The translations under genes were made by a program, and so were the position numbers. DNA of 64,000 nt from positions 372,001 through 436,000 of the forward strand of contig NZ_CP139247.1 in the NCBI RefSeq assembly GCF_034087045.1, in the 5' to 3' direction. The number at the start of each line of letters is the position of its first letter. Position 1 is the stretch's first letter. Below the pieces are notes generated by a model. The model was not told where the DNA came from. It saw only the letters and a program-made list of their open reading frames with translations, and searched no databases. This DNA comes from Chitinophaga sancti. Lineage in GTDB: Bacteria; Bacteroidota; Bacteroidia; Chitinophagales; Chitinophagaceae. Positions 14,952 through 23,936 of this stretch are shown here, in pieces.

Positions 14952-16523
14952 TTATTTAATCAACTCATACACCGGCAACCTATCCAACGCCACCACCTGC
15001 TCAATCGTCTTAGGCCCCTTAAACACCTCCCCTTTATCACTCCTCCATTTCCCCTTCGGCAACACAACAGACTGCTTTCCATCCTTCGCCATCACAGGCG
15101 CCACCAAATACTTATCACCCAACATAAACTCCCCCTTCACTTCAGCAAACCCCTGCCCGGGAAACTCATACTCCATACTCCTCACAATAGGCTCCCCATT
15201 GAATGCCGACGCCTTCGCCAATTGTATGATATAAGGTGTATATTTCTCCCTGATCTCCACCGTCTTCTTCACAATTGCTAAATGCTCCTGACTCAAAACC
15301 CTCCATGGCGCCACCGAAAACTGCATCATCGGCATCAAAGCCGAACACTGTGCCGAACGCACTACCAACTCCTCATCCAATTTATCTCTTCCTATAAAAG
15401 ATCCATATTCACCTCCACCAATCATATCCGGACAAGTAAAATTATACCCCAACAACCCTGCAAGCGTAATATGCGGAATCAGTTTCTGTAAATCCACCCA
15501 TGTATGTTGTTTATCTCTTAATCGCTGCACCAATGGCTCTCCCCCCATCTTCCACATAGCACGGTATTCATTCAAAGCATATCCCAATCCAATCTCACCC
15601 CACAACTGACTATGATCATTAGGTATCGCCTTCGCATAAGAAACAGCATCAGCAGGATAAAAATCAGCATCCCCTGCGTCAAACTTAAATCCATCCAGGT
15701 GATAGGTATGCACCATATAATCCAGTCTTCCCTTAAACCATTCCTTCGCTGACGGATTAGTAAAATCCAACACAGCACTATACCCATTCCACCATGTCAG
15801 GATAGCTGTGGTATCAGCCTTCTTATTCAGTAACAGCTTTTTACTTTGCAACTCTCTGAATACTTCAGTATCAGGAGAAATGAAAGGGCTTATCCACAAC
15901 ATCACCTTAAAACCCATTTTGTGCAGGCTATCGATCATCGCGGTGGCATTCTCAAATCTATCTTTTCTAAAATCGAACCGACCATAATAGTCACCCCAGT
16001 TATCATCAATCATCAACACACCAGCCGGAAAACCATTCGCGATAATCGCCTTTGCATATGCAAGAATGTCAGCCTGATTTTGATTGTACACCAGTTCAAT
16101 CCATGTGTTATATTGAGGTCTGGACAATAACAGGGTATCAGGCAATTTTCCTTTTGCAGGAAAATGTTTCTTAGCAGCATTCGCAAAAGCTTCTTTTAAA
16201 TTATGTCCCAGAGAGTCCAGCTCCACAGGTGCTGCGGCATTTGTGATTTCCAGCACATCTCCTTTCACTGTAAAGGTAAATGGGCCATCACTCCAAATAT
16301 ATCTTCCACCGGTAGATAATAACAAAGGAGCAGCCTGATTACCACCCGTATTAGCAAACAGGTTAAATGTATACCCGTCTTTAACCGGCATTTGCTGACC
16401 TTCGGTCACAGCGCCACCATACCAGCGTTCGCCATTTTTAATTTGTATAGACTCAGTTTGTGCATACGAGCACTTGCAGATAGCAATAATTAGAATAGTT
16501 GATAATACTTTTCCCCAGGGCAT
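14952..16523 (-). CDS. Secreted glycoside hydrolase family 31 enzyme
   Basis: 523 residues with a signal peptide ending in CSYAQ. After a beta-sandwich of ~130 residues, the barrel shows ADILAYAKAIIANGFPAG, MIDDNWGDYYGRFDF, GFKVMLWISPFISPD, then HLDGFKFDAGDADF with the catalytic nucleophile Asp (~267), and an acid/base region around GYNFTCPDMIGGG. GH31 enzymes act on alpha-glucosides, alpha-xylosides or alpha-galactosides; the substrate is not clear. The C-terminal sandwich is short, so the protein is smaller than typical alpha-glucosidases. A LacI-type palindrome lies in the upstream gap. Confidence 0.88.
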   Translation of the reverse strand: MPWGKVLSTILIIAICKCSYAQTESIQIKNGERWYGGAVTEGQQMPVKDGYTFNLFANTGGNQAAPLLLSTGGRYIWSDGPFTFTVKGDVLEITNAAAPVELDSLGHNLKEAFANAAKKHFPAKGKLPDTLLLSRPQYNTWIELVYNQNQADILAYAKAIIANGFPAGVLMIDDNWGDYYGRFDFRKDRFENATAMIDSLHKMGFKVMLWISPFISPDTEVFRELQSKKLLLNKKADTTAILTWWNGYSAVLDFTNPSAKEWFKGRLDYMVHTYHLDGFKFDAGDADFYPADAVSYAKAIPNDHSQLWGEIGLGYALNEYRAMWKMGGEPLVQRLRDKQHTWVDLQKLIPHITLAGLLGYNFTCPDMIGGGEYGSFIGRDKLDEELVVRSAQCSALMPMMQFSVAPWRVLSQEHLAIVKKTVEIREKYTPYIIQLAKASAFNGEPIVRSMEYEFPGQGFAEVKGEFMLGDKYLVAPVMAKDGKQSVVLPKGKWRSDKGEVFKGPKTIEQVVALDRLPVYELIK

Positions 16524-16578
16524 GATTTTGGTCGTTTTACTTTTCTAAAATAGCGTTATTTAAGGAGAGTGTGGTTAC

Positions 16579-16590
16579 GCAACCGGTTGT
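16579..16590. promoter_or_regulatory. LacI/GalR-type operator-like palindrome
   Basis: GCAACCGGTTGT contains the perfect 10-bp palindrome CAACCGGTTG with a central CG, the form bound by many LacI-family repressors. It lies between the divergent GH31 and HAD genes. No LacI-family gene is in the window. Confidence 0.4.
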
Positions 16591-16603
16591 GTGAATTTTA
16601 AAG

Positions 16604-16611
16604 TATATTTG
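16604..16611 (+). promoter_or_regulatory. -7 element upstream of the HAD-family gene
   Basis: TATATTTG matches TAnnTTTG, 16 bp before the ATG at 16628; no proper -33 element at the expected spacing. Confidence 0.4.
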
Positions 16612-16627
16612 GTAAATGCGCTAACCT

Positions 16628-17221
16628 ATGCCAGACAAATCAGACAAGCTGCTAGTACTTGATCTTGACGAGACATTGATACATGCCACTTCTTTGCCAT
16701 TGGCTGTGCCCTCTGATTTCCTGTTTGATTCATATCATGTGTATAGGCGTCCCGGGCTTGAGCAGTTTCTTTTAAACATATCCCAACATTTTACATTAGG
16801 CGTATGGAGTTCTGCATCTGATGAATATGTGGAAGAGATTGTGAAAACGATCACACCTGATGCAATTGAATGGTTCCTGATATGGGGGAGAAGCAGGTGT
16901 ACGATAAAACGGGATTATAACTTAGATAATTACTACTTCGAAAAGAAGTTGGAGAAAGTGAAGAATAAAGGTTTTAAATTAGAACAGGTCATTATTGTGG
17001 ATGACTCGCCGGAGAAGGCAAGGAGTAATTATGGAAATGCGGTGTATATAAAGCCATTTGAAGGGAATAGGGAGGATGATGAGTTTTTGGCTTTACAAGG
17101 CGTCAAACTTCTTTTTCATCGGGTTGGGTTTATTATTTGTCAATCATATAAGCTATCATACATATCACCCCACTCAGCACTTCTATCCTTCACCACACAA
17201 TGCTTCAAATGTATCCGATAA
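16628..17221 (+). CDS. HAD-superfamily phosphatase, FCP1/NIF-like, altered C-terminus
   Basis: 197 residues. Motif I LLVLDLDETLIHA (nucleophile and general acid Asp), VYRRPGLEQFLLNI, motif II GVWSSAS, and motif III VIIVDDSPEKARSNYGNAVYI match the NLI-interacting-factor/FCP1-like phosphatase fold. After REDDEFLAL (~residue 156) homologues normally continue for ~25 residues ending in an EKRGW-like tail; here the frame instead reads into QGVKLLFHRVGF and foreign-looking sequence. The last ~80 bp overlap the convergent gene at 17140. I infer a rearrangement at ~17095; catalytic residues are intact. Confidence 0.75.
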   Translation: MPDKSDKLLVLDLDETLIHATSLPLAVPSDFLFDSYHVYRRPGLEQFLLNISQHFTLGVWSSASDEYVEEIVKTITPDAIEWFLIWGRSRCTIKRDYNLDNYYFEKKLEKVKNKGFKLEQVIIVDDSPEKARSNYGNAVYIKPFEGNREDDEFLALQGVKLLFHRVGFIICQSYKLSYISPHSALLSFTTQCFKCIR

Positions 17222-17859
17222 TATTTTTCTAATACTGCAAAAATTATATCTGAAATTAATTCCTGTGCTTCCTTCAATGGCATTGGATTTTCAATATCCT
17301 CCTGCCTGGCAGTTTGTAAAAAACGAACCAATGTTGCTAATGGAAAATCTAACCCATCCAATTTTGATTTGACAAGGTCAAATGCCTGATGCATTTGCTT
17401 AAAATCCATTCCATGACTAAGCACCAATAATAAATCTCTTATAAAAACCTCAGAAGGCACTAATTTAAGAATATGCGCCATCGGGTTTTCTTCATCTTCT
17501 ATCATTGGTTTATAAACAGAAAAATCAATACTAAGGGTTGTAGGAATATTATTAAACCGTTGAAGATGTACAGTTCCAAATGTATTCATATCAATCACCG
17601 TCGTCAGGTTAACCTTATCCACACTCTCCTTATTTTCAAAGAGTAAATAGGACAATCCATCTATAAACCGCACTAACTGACGGGCTTGTACATTCACCTT
17701 TTCATCCGGCGTAGCCATTAAATATTCAGAACTAAATAGATACAGGGGTTGACCGTCATTGAAGAGACACCATATCCTAAAGCCCTTATCTACAAGGACT
17801 TCCGTTAATCCAACTATGAAATTATTAGCATAATCTATTTCAAATGCCCAATTTGCCAT
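17140..17859 (-). CDS. Protein of unknown function
   Basis: 239 residues, no signal peptide or membrane segment, rich in helices toward the C-terminus (FIRDLLLVLSHGMDFKQMHQ, then LKEAQELISDIIFAVLEKYY). Starts MANWAFEIDYANNFIVGLTE. Its end overlaps the altered 3' end of the HAD gene. It is divergent from another unrecognised gene (18028) with a 170-bp A/T-rich gap. The pair may have arrived together; no function can be named. Confidence 0.65.
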   Translation of the reverse strand: MANWAFEIDYANNFIVGLTEVLVDKGFRIWCLFNDGQPLYLFSSEYLMATPDEKVNVQARQLVRFIDGLSYLLFENKESVDKVNLTTVIDMNTFGTVHLQRFNNIPTTLSIDFSVYKPMIEDEENPMAHILKLVPSEVFIRDLLLVLSHGMDFKQMHQAFDLVKSKLDGLDFPLATLVRFLQTARQEDIENPMPLKEAQELISDIIFAVLEKYYRIHLKHCVVKDRSAEWGDMYDSLYD

Positions 17860-18027
17860 TCAATTGAATTAATTATTATTATCTCAAATGTAACCTTATA
17901 AAAACACAAATGCTATCACAAATTTATATTACAAGAAGAGTAATGGCTACAGCTTACGTAATCGCAATATTATATACCCTTAATCACTTTTTTATTACCT
18001 TGCCTATTCTTTGATTTTTAATTATCT

Positions 18028-18831
18028 ATGGCGCTCATTAATTTCAAACTCAGACATCCGGATAATATCTTTCCATGGGGCGATGCTCCCGATACAAGCA
18101 TGCATTGGTTTGGACTCACGGATGGTGAATATTGGCTTGATCTAAATAAAGCCACTCTGTACGAATATACAAACGAAGTGCTATCAGGCGATGTGAATGC
18201 CTCTCACTATGTAGATTACCAAATAATCCGGTTAATCGAAGATTGGACAAGCATATTTGAATCTATTGCTGAACCTATCCCTGATGCCTTTTACGCAATT
18301 GCCCGGAATAATGATCATTTATACAAGTTTTATGGCGCAGTCCAAAAATGGTTAGATAATTTGTCGGAAGACCCTTCAATTGATATAGATACCTATTACG
18401 ATCGCTACGATAAGACGATCGAATGGATATATAGCAGAACACTTACTGCTATGCACTTAACAAGCGGACCGGGTATTAGTTTTTTTAGAAACAGGAATAA
18501 TATTTCCATTGTCTGGAAAGCAGACCATCAAACAGAGAATAATATTCCTGTATGGACGGCTCAAAACGGAGAAATTGAAATGGAATACGAAATGTTCATC
18601 CATGAGATAGAAGATTTTGGAAATCGCTTCTTTCAAGCAATGGATACGCAGGTTCAGATAGCAGTAGAAAAAGATTGGGGCACTACACATATTAATAAAG
18701 AGCGGTTAATACAAGAACAGCAGGAAAGAAAGGATGAATTTCAAAAGAAGTTGGCAGTGTTGAAAAGCGAGCCTACTAAACACACAGATTGGGATTTAAT
18801 AAATTCTCTGATAACGAAAATGTTCAGTTAA
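18028..18831 (+). CDS. Protein of unknown function, resembling DUF5984
   Basis: 267 residues. The N-terminal pattern INFKLRHPDNIFPWG, MHWFGLTDGEYWLDL and YVDYQIIRLIEDW strongly recalls the DUF5984 family as I remember it; the function of that family is unknown to me. The rest is helical, ending with a likely coiled coil (INKERLIQEQQERKDEFQKK). Cytosolic. DUF assignment needs a profile search. Confidence 0.6.
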   Translation: MALINFKLRHPDNIFPWGDAPDTSMHWFGLTDGEYWLDLNKATLYEYTNEVLSGDVNASHYVDYQIIRLIEDWTSIFESIAEPIPDAFYAIARNNDHLYKFYGAVQKWLDNLSEDPSIDIDTYYDRYDKTIEWIYSRTLTAMHLTSGPGISFFRNRNNISIVWKADHQTENNIPVWTAQNGEIEMEYEMFIHEIEDFGNRFFQAMDTQVQIAVEKDWGTTHINKERLIQEQQERKDEFQKKLAVLKSEPTKHTDWDLINSLITKMFS

Positions 18832-18995
18832 AAAAGCTAATTGCCAGAATAGAATAACAAACAGTCGCTAATTAAACATGTTGATCTTAATCCCTTGTAG
18901 GGATAAAAATGCAATAATGCTTATATAGCCATTATGCGCACGATTAAGAACAAGCATGCACGTGCATAAGACTTGTAGTCCGGATGGAGAGCGTA

Positions 18996-19766
18996 TTATT
19001 CATCCAGGTAATGCGTGATAATTTTACTAATAGTATCTGCTTTATTAAAAACCATTAAATGCCCTCCACCCTTAATGCGAAACTCAGGATGCACAAGCCT
19101 GCTGGTTATTACTCTATCGGCCGTACCGTGTATTTGAATAGTTCTGTCAGGTGGAACTTTATTATCCCAATAAGCAATGCTTTTTAGTGCCCAACGAAAA
19201 AAAGGCACATCTGTTTGCGCCAATAAATTCGTTAATGTCTTTTTATCATTTGGGGACTGGGCACCAAAATACCGGTAGCTGAGAAAATTAGCACGTTTTA
19301 TTAATGGACCGGGAATGATTCGATATAACCCCAATTTCATAAAAAAATACTGTACCCTGTTCAATTCATACTTTGTTTTGACGGAAGAGATCAAAACCAT
19401 TTTATCAATCTTTATCTGCTTGGATACTTCCACAGCAACGATGCCTCCAAAAGAAAGCCCGATAATATCCGGGTTATCTACTGTGATCTGGCTCTTTATT
19501 CTACCAGCGTATTCCCTGATTGATTCAGAGGGCAACGCAGGAATCCAGTTTATGTAGACGATGTGATATCCCGGAAGTTTCAGGTTCATAAATATACTAG
19601 AGTCCGCCCCTATACCACTAAAAAGATAAACAGTTTTTTGTAGGTTTTTTGCCGTATCCTGTGGCGTTTGAGCCCCAGCCAGGAGGCTGCTGAACATACA
19701 TAAAATCCCAAAAACCACTTTCACACTTTGCGTTATAGACTTCTTCACTTCTTGCTTAATAGCCAT
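18996..19766 (-). CDS. Secreted alpha/beta hydrolase
   Basis: 256 residues with an N-terminal signal peptide after a basic stretch (VVFGILCMFSSLLAGAQ). Core motifs: VYLFSGIGADSSIF (oxyanion strand), nucleophile elbow IIGLSFGGIVA (Ser ~105), acid strand IQIHGTADRVI (Asp) and the catalytic His in KGGGHLMVF (~237). An alpha/beta hydrolase of the esterase/lipase class exported to the periplasm or envelope. Substrate unknown. A perfect 11-bp inverted repeat lies upstream (19781-19900). Confidence 0.75.
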   Translation of the reverse strand: MAIKQEVKKSITQSVKVVFGILCMFSSLLAGAQTPQDTAKNLQKTVYLFSGIGADSSIFMNLKLPGYHIVYINWIPALPSESIREYAGRIKSQITVDNPDIIGLSFGGIVAVEVSKQIKIDKMVLISSVKTKYELNRVQYFFMKLGLYRIIPGPLIKRANFLSYRYFGAQSPNDKKTLTNLLAQTDVPFFRWALKSIAYWDNKVPPDRTIQIHGTADRVITSRLVHPEFRIKGGGHLMVFNKADTISKIITHYLDE

Positions 19767-19780
19767 TTTTTAACATAATA

Positions 19781-19900
19781 GTTTGCGATAACAGGAGCCC
19801 CCCGCTGAAAAGCATTACCTATGGCAAGTATAATACCATTTCTCATTTAGGCCCCATTCTAAGAGCGATCAAACCAGATAAAATTCATTTTATCGCAAAC
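19781..19900. repeat. 120-bp segment bounded by perfect 11-bp inverted repeats
   Basis: GTTTGCGATAA (19781-19791) and its exact reverse complement TTATCGCAAAC (19890-19900) enclose ~98 bp without a coding frame. It could be a miniature transposable element or a pair of regulator sites. No target-site duplication is visible at the ends. This also accounts for the gene-free gap 19767-20088. Confidence 0.45.
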
Positions 19901-20088
19901 AGGCCTACCCTTAGACTGCCAAATCACCATTGGAAACAAATATAACTGGCAACGATATATTTAGCACCCGCAGATAAACACATAGCCGCCCCGGTGATGA
20001 ACATTCATCATTAATATAGCCTTTATGTTAGCATTCCTTTTAACTACAACGCAATTTAGTAAACGTTTCAAAAGTCGAATAATGCAAA

Positions 20089-21285
20089 CTACATTTTATT
20101 GTCCCTGACGAAATATCCATATTTAAAAAGTTCGTCAAAAATTCCTTTAAAATAATATTTTAACAGATCCTTCCTGTTGAGAGAGGTATTTGTAAAAAGA
20201 ATCACCGCTACATCGCGGGAAAGATCTGACAGCATTTCTGTCTTCACACCCGGATCTGTTCCACCATAACCTATCTTCGTCCCCCCATCTTTCGTCGTCC
20301 AGAATAGTCCCTCATTCTTGGTCAGTGGATTAATATTTTCAGGTTTATCAATAGCTGTAAACTGCATTTTTTGCATCTGCTCTATACTTGCCTGCTTAAG
20401 CATGCGATGGCCGTTATATACCCCACCATTTAATAGTGCAATAAAATATTTGGACAATGCGGATACTGAGGTGCGCACCCCACCATCAGGATAAGTGGGA
20501 AGTCCGTAAAATGGAATCACTTTTAAAGAGTCGCCTTCTTTGTCATAATGCTTAGAATATTTTGACAGATCAATTTCTGTTTGAAACCATCCGGTATTCT
20601 TCATCCCTAATGGTTTAAAAATATGATTCTTACTATATTCATTTAAGGGTTCTCCCGTTACCTGCTCTACAATATACCCCGCCAATGCAGTGGCAATATT
20701 TGAATATTCCCAATAGGTTCCTGGTCTTTGGTTTAAAAAATTCCCGCTGGAATAATATTTACCTTTCGGATCAAAATAGTTTTTTAAGAAATCGCCCAGG
20801 TGCTCAGGACTATCTCCTCCATAATGGTAGGCATTGCTGTAGATGGGCTCCCTATCAGTAATGCCGGAGGTATGTGTTGCCAGGTGTCTCAATGTGATCT
20901 TTTCATCAGGGAAATTGGGGTTGATGACCCTGAAAGGTAAATAGGTGTTGATATCCTCATCAAGGGATAACTTACCTTCTTCCTGCGCTTTCATGACACA
21001 CACACCGGTAAACGTTTTCGAGATAGATGCGATGTTCATGATTGTATTTGGCGTAAAGGGGATTTTTTTATCCTGGTCAGCATATCCGTAGCCTTTCATC
21101 CAAACCACCTGCTTATTTACGATTACAGCAGCACCCACCCCTACCATGCCGGCCTGATCCATGTTACTAATAATGATGCTATCCAGTTCTCTTGCTTTCA
21201 CATTTTGCTGTCCTACTGCCTGTTGGGTAAACAGTGTTGGGATATAAAAAAGGACGAATGCAATCAATCTTTTCCCTGTGTTCAT
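20089..21285 (-). CDS. Serine hydrolase, class C beta-lactamase/esterase family
   Basis: 398 residues with a signal peptide ending in FTQQAVGQQ. Nucleophile motif NIASISKTFTG (S-x-x-K, ~85), second motif YWEYSNIATALAG (Y-x-N, ~195) and a GYGGTDPG segment near residue 345 in place of the KTG triad. Members include peptidases, esterases and beta-lactamase-like enzymes; drug hydrolysis cannot be claimed from this. Divergent from a LytS/LytTR two-component pair with ~260 bp between them. Confidence 0.88.
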   Translation of the reverse strand: MNTGKRLIAFVLFYIPTLFTQQAVGQQNVKARELDSIIISNMDQAGMVGVGAAVIVNKQVVWMKGYGYADQDKKIPFTPNTIMNIASISKTFTGVCVMKAQEEGKLSLDEDINTYLPFRVINPNFPDEKITLRHLATHTSGITDREPIYSNAYHYGGDSPEHLGDFLKNYFDPKGKYYSSGNFLNQRPGTYWEYSNIATALAGYIVEQVTGEPLNEYSKNHIFKPLGMKNTGWFQTEIDLSKYSKHYDKEGDSLKVIPFYGLPTYPDGGVRTSVSALSKYFIALLNGGVYNGHRMLKQASIEQMQKMQFTAIDKPENINPLTKNEGLFWTTKDGGTKIGYGGTDPGVKTEMLSDLSRDVAVILFTNTSLNRKDLLKYYFKGIFDELFKYGYFVRDNKM

Positions 21286-21548
21286 TTTTTGTTTTTTTGT
21301 CTATTATATTTATCCCGCTCAAATGATACATTTCTCACTTGCAGTGGTATTGATTATTTAAGATAAATATCTAACCTATACGGAAATGATATCGTAGATA
21401 TAGGAATGCGATAAGATGACAAATAGACATTTTCGGATGTTATTCAGTTTATATATGCATTTTTGAAGTGATTAACATCTAAAATTCCAGGTTCATCGAC
21501 AGGAGGGTTTTAAACAATCTAACATTCGTATATTAACAATTGTTTGTC

Positions 21549-22631
21549 ATGGCATTAATAGAAAGGATTGTACAATTTAATTCTGCACACCGCGTCCTGA
21601 GCCATTTGCTATTCTGGGCGGCGGTCACCATCATATTTCTGAACAGGTATGATTTGGTTGAATATAAAGAACCTGGGCATATCTTTTACAGGCATGTCTA
21701 TTACATGTCCTTTATGATCCTGTCTTCCTATTTTGTAGCTTACCTGATTATACCGGCATTCATTGCTGGCAGGAGTTATTTATCGATACTGATTTTTTTC
21801 CTGGCGGGCAGTTATATTATATGTGTCGCATCCAGGGCCACAGTGGTCTATTGGCTGGAGCCGCTCATCAGGGTACCGCCTTTTGGGCAGGAGTCCCTTT
21901 GGGATATCATGACAGATTTTCCAAAATTGTTTGTGCATTATTTCGCACAGACCTTTTCCGCAGCGTGGGTGTTTGCCCTGATGAAATTGATCAAAGATCA
22001 ATATATAGTGCAACAACGCAGCCTGGTTTTGGAAAAGGAAAAGGTACAGTCAGAATTAAATGTGTTAAAAGCTCAGCTCAATCCGCATTTCCTATTCAAT
22101 ACATTGAATAATATTTACTCCCTGTCCCTCATAAATTCTCCAATCACTTCGAAATCTATTGCCGGCCTTTCAGAGATCCTTGACCACGTATTGTATAAAT
22201 GTAATAAGAAGTATGTGCCCATAAGTGAAGAGATCAACCTTATCAATAACTATATTGACCTTGAAAAATTAAGGTATAATGACCGTCTTCAGGTAAATTT
22301 TAAGTACTCAATAGATGAAGATGCAATGGTCGTACCCCTGGTGCTGTTATCACTCGTAGAAAACTCTTTTAAGCATGGAGCAGGAGAAAATATAGGGAAA
22401 CCTGTTATTGATATAGATCTTAGTTTACGGGAAGGAAATTTTCATTTCAGGGTTTCCAATGGCTTTTTACCGGAGCCTGGCGAAAATAAAACAGATAGGA
22501 TCGGACTGGTTAATATCCGGAAACAGCTTGATTTACTTTATGGAGACAGGTACCAACTACAGGTAAATACTGAAGATAATATTTATGTAGTTGTATTGAG
22601 TATTCATCTCAATGGTAATGAAGTACAATAA
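21549..22631 (+). CDS. LytS-type sensor histidine kinase (His_kinase PF06580)
   Basis: 360 residues from ATG 21549 (a TTG three codons earlier is less likely). Four membrane helices in the first ~150 residues (e.g. LSHLLFWAAVTIIFLN and YLSILIFFLAGSYIICV), a coiled linker, the phospho-acceptor region QLNPHFLFNTLNNIYSL (His ~180), and a GHKL ATPase with N-box LSLVENSFKHGAG and G-box DRIGLVNIRKQLDLLYG. Followed 10 bp later by a LytTR response regulator, its evident partner. Confidence 0.92.
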   Translation: MALIERIVQFNSAHRVLSHLLFWAAVTIIFLNRYDLVEYKEPGHIFYRHVYYMSFMILSSYFVAYLIIPAFIAGRSYLSILIFFLAGSYIICVASRATVVYWLEPLIRVPPFGQESLWDIMTDFPKLFVHYFAQTFSAAWVFALMKLIKDQYIVQQRSLVLEKEKVQSELNVLKAQLNPHFLFNTLNNIYSLSLINSPITSKSIAGLSEILDHVLYKCNKKYVPISEEINLINNYIDLEKLRYNDRLQVNFKYSIDEDAMVVPLVLLSLVENSFKHGAGENIGKPVIDIDLSLREGNFHFRVSNGFLPEPGENKTDRIGLVNIRKQLDLLYGDRYQLQVNTEDNIYVVVLSIHLNGNEVQ

Positions 22632-22641
22632 AAATAATCGT

Positions 22642-23343
22642 ATGAAAATAAAGTGCCTTTTAGTTGATGACGAGCCATTGGCCATACAATTAATCCAGAA
22701 CCATATTTCGCAGCTGGATGGTTTTGAAGTAGTGGGCACCTGTTCTAATGCAGTGCAGGCGATGGAGGTATTAAGGTCGACGACTATCGACCTGCTTTTT
22801 CTCGATATAAAGATGCCAAAGATTACCGGGCTTTCATTCCTCAGAGCTTTGCAGGATCCTCCTGCTGTAATAATTACTACTGCGTACCGCGAATATGCAG
22901 TGGAAGGATATGAGCTGGATCTGGTAGATTATTTATTGAAGCCTATCACCTTCGAAAGGTTCATCAAGGCTATTGACCGCTTTTTAAGAATAAAATCGCC
23001 CGTGCAGCAACCAGCACCAGTAATGGGATACAACGACATGGTCATGCATATCCGGGCTCAAGGTAAGATACATAGAATCCAGATCGATGAGATTATTTAT
23101 GTGGAAAGCATAAAGGATTATATAGTCATTCATTTTGCAGATAAAAAAATTACAGCCAAATATAAATTTGGGGATTTTGAAAAGGAATTGACAGGCAAAC
23201 CCTTCCTTCGTATTCACCGTTCCTTCCTGGTGAACATAAATAGAATTACTGCTTTTACTGCGAACGATATTGAGGTTGGCGGAACTGAAATACCTATTGG
23301 GGCGAGCTATAAAGAATATGTTTCAAAAATGTTGTCGCAATAA
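22642..23343 (+). CDS. LytTR-family response regulator
   Basis: 233 residues from ATG 22642. Receiver domain (~1-120): acidic pair LVDDEPLA, phospho-Asp in LLFLDIKMPKITG (~55), Lys in YLLKPITFERF. C-terminal LytTR DNA-binding domain (~135-233): IDEIIYVESIKDYIVIHF and FLRIHRSFLVNINRI. It pairs with the kinase just upstream. The serine hydrolase on the other side of the kinase is a plausible but unproven target. Confidence 0.92.
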   Translation: MKIKCLLVDDEPLAIQLIQNHISQLDGFEVVGTCSNAVQAMEVLRSTTIDLLFLDIKMPKITGLSFLRALQDPPAVIITTAYREYAVEGYELDLVDYLLKPITFERFIKAIDRFLRIKSPVQQPAPVMGYNDMVMHIRAQGKIHRIQIDEIIYVESIKDYIVIHFADKKITAKYKFGDFEKELTGKPFLRIHRSFLVNINRITAFTANDIEVGGTEIPIGASYKEYVSKMLSQ

Positions 23344-23409
23344 CTGCTTGTAGGAAAACGGTACATCAATTTAAATGGCTGCAGGATCCACCCCAAATCG
23401 TACATTAGC

Positions 23410-23784
23410 TTAAACCTGGATCGTCTTTTGATGCACTTTAATACTATCCTTATACCTGGTAATCGCATCATGCATTTGCCCACCTAATTCTGTCATAGCC
23501 ATTAAAACCGGAATAACCGTTTTGCCAATCTCACTTAGCTCATATTCTACACGCGGTGGTTTTTCGTTATAGCTATGTCGCAAAATCAATCCGTCATCCT
23601 CTAATTCCTTGAGCTGTTCAGTCAATATCTTTCGCGATATATCCGGTATTTGTACTGCCAGCTTTCCAAAACGGACAGCACCATTTACCAGCCGGCCCAG
23701 AATAATTGGCTTCCACTTTCCCCCTAAATAGGTCATCGTGTGAACGATCGGGCAGGTTGATGTATGTTCTTTAAATTTCTTCAT
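23410..23784 (-). CDS. HxlR-family winged-helix regulator (second)
   Basis: 124 residues. STCPIVHTMTYLGGKWKPIIL contains the Cys used for redox/electrophile sensing in many HxlR proteins; VRFGKLAVQIPDISRKILTEQLKELE is the recognition region and PRVEYELSEIGKTV the wing. Divergent from an SDR at 23937. A GTTAC-N6-GTGAC motif begins 3 bp upstream of the start codon. Confidence 0.9.
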   Translation of the reverse strand: MKKFKEHTSTCPIVHTMTYLGGKWKPIILGRLVNGAVRFGKLAVQIPDISRKILTEQLKELEDDGLILRHSYNEKPPRVEYELSEIGKTVIPVLMAMTELGGQMHDAITRYKDSIKVHQKTIQV

Positions 23785-23786
23785 TG

Positions 23787-23834
23787 GTTACATGAATGTG
23801 ACCACTTTTGGCCTTTTAGTTACATGAACGTTAC
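23787..23834. promoter_or_regulatory. HxlR operator-like sites, GTNAC-N6-GTNAC
   Basis: GTTAC-N6-GTGAC at 23787-23802 and GTTAC-N6-GTTAC at 23819-23834, 32 bp apart, both with ATGAA in the spacer. Same half sites and spacing as at 13956-13991 beside the other HxlR gene. Confidence 0.55.
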
Positions 23835-23936
23835 CACCTATTCATATTGTGAGAATGAATAGAAGCAACCGTTTTAGTTACTTTATGAAACTAATTTAAA
23901 TCAAAGCTAACAATAAGGGAATTTAAAAAAAATAGC

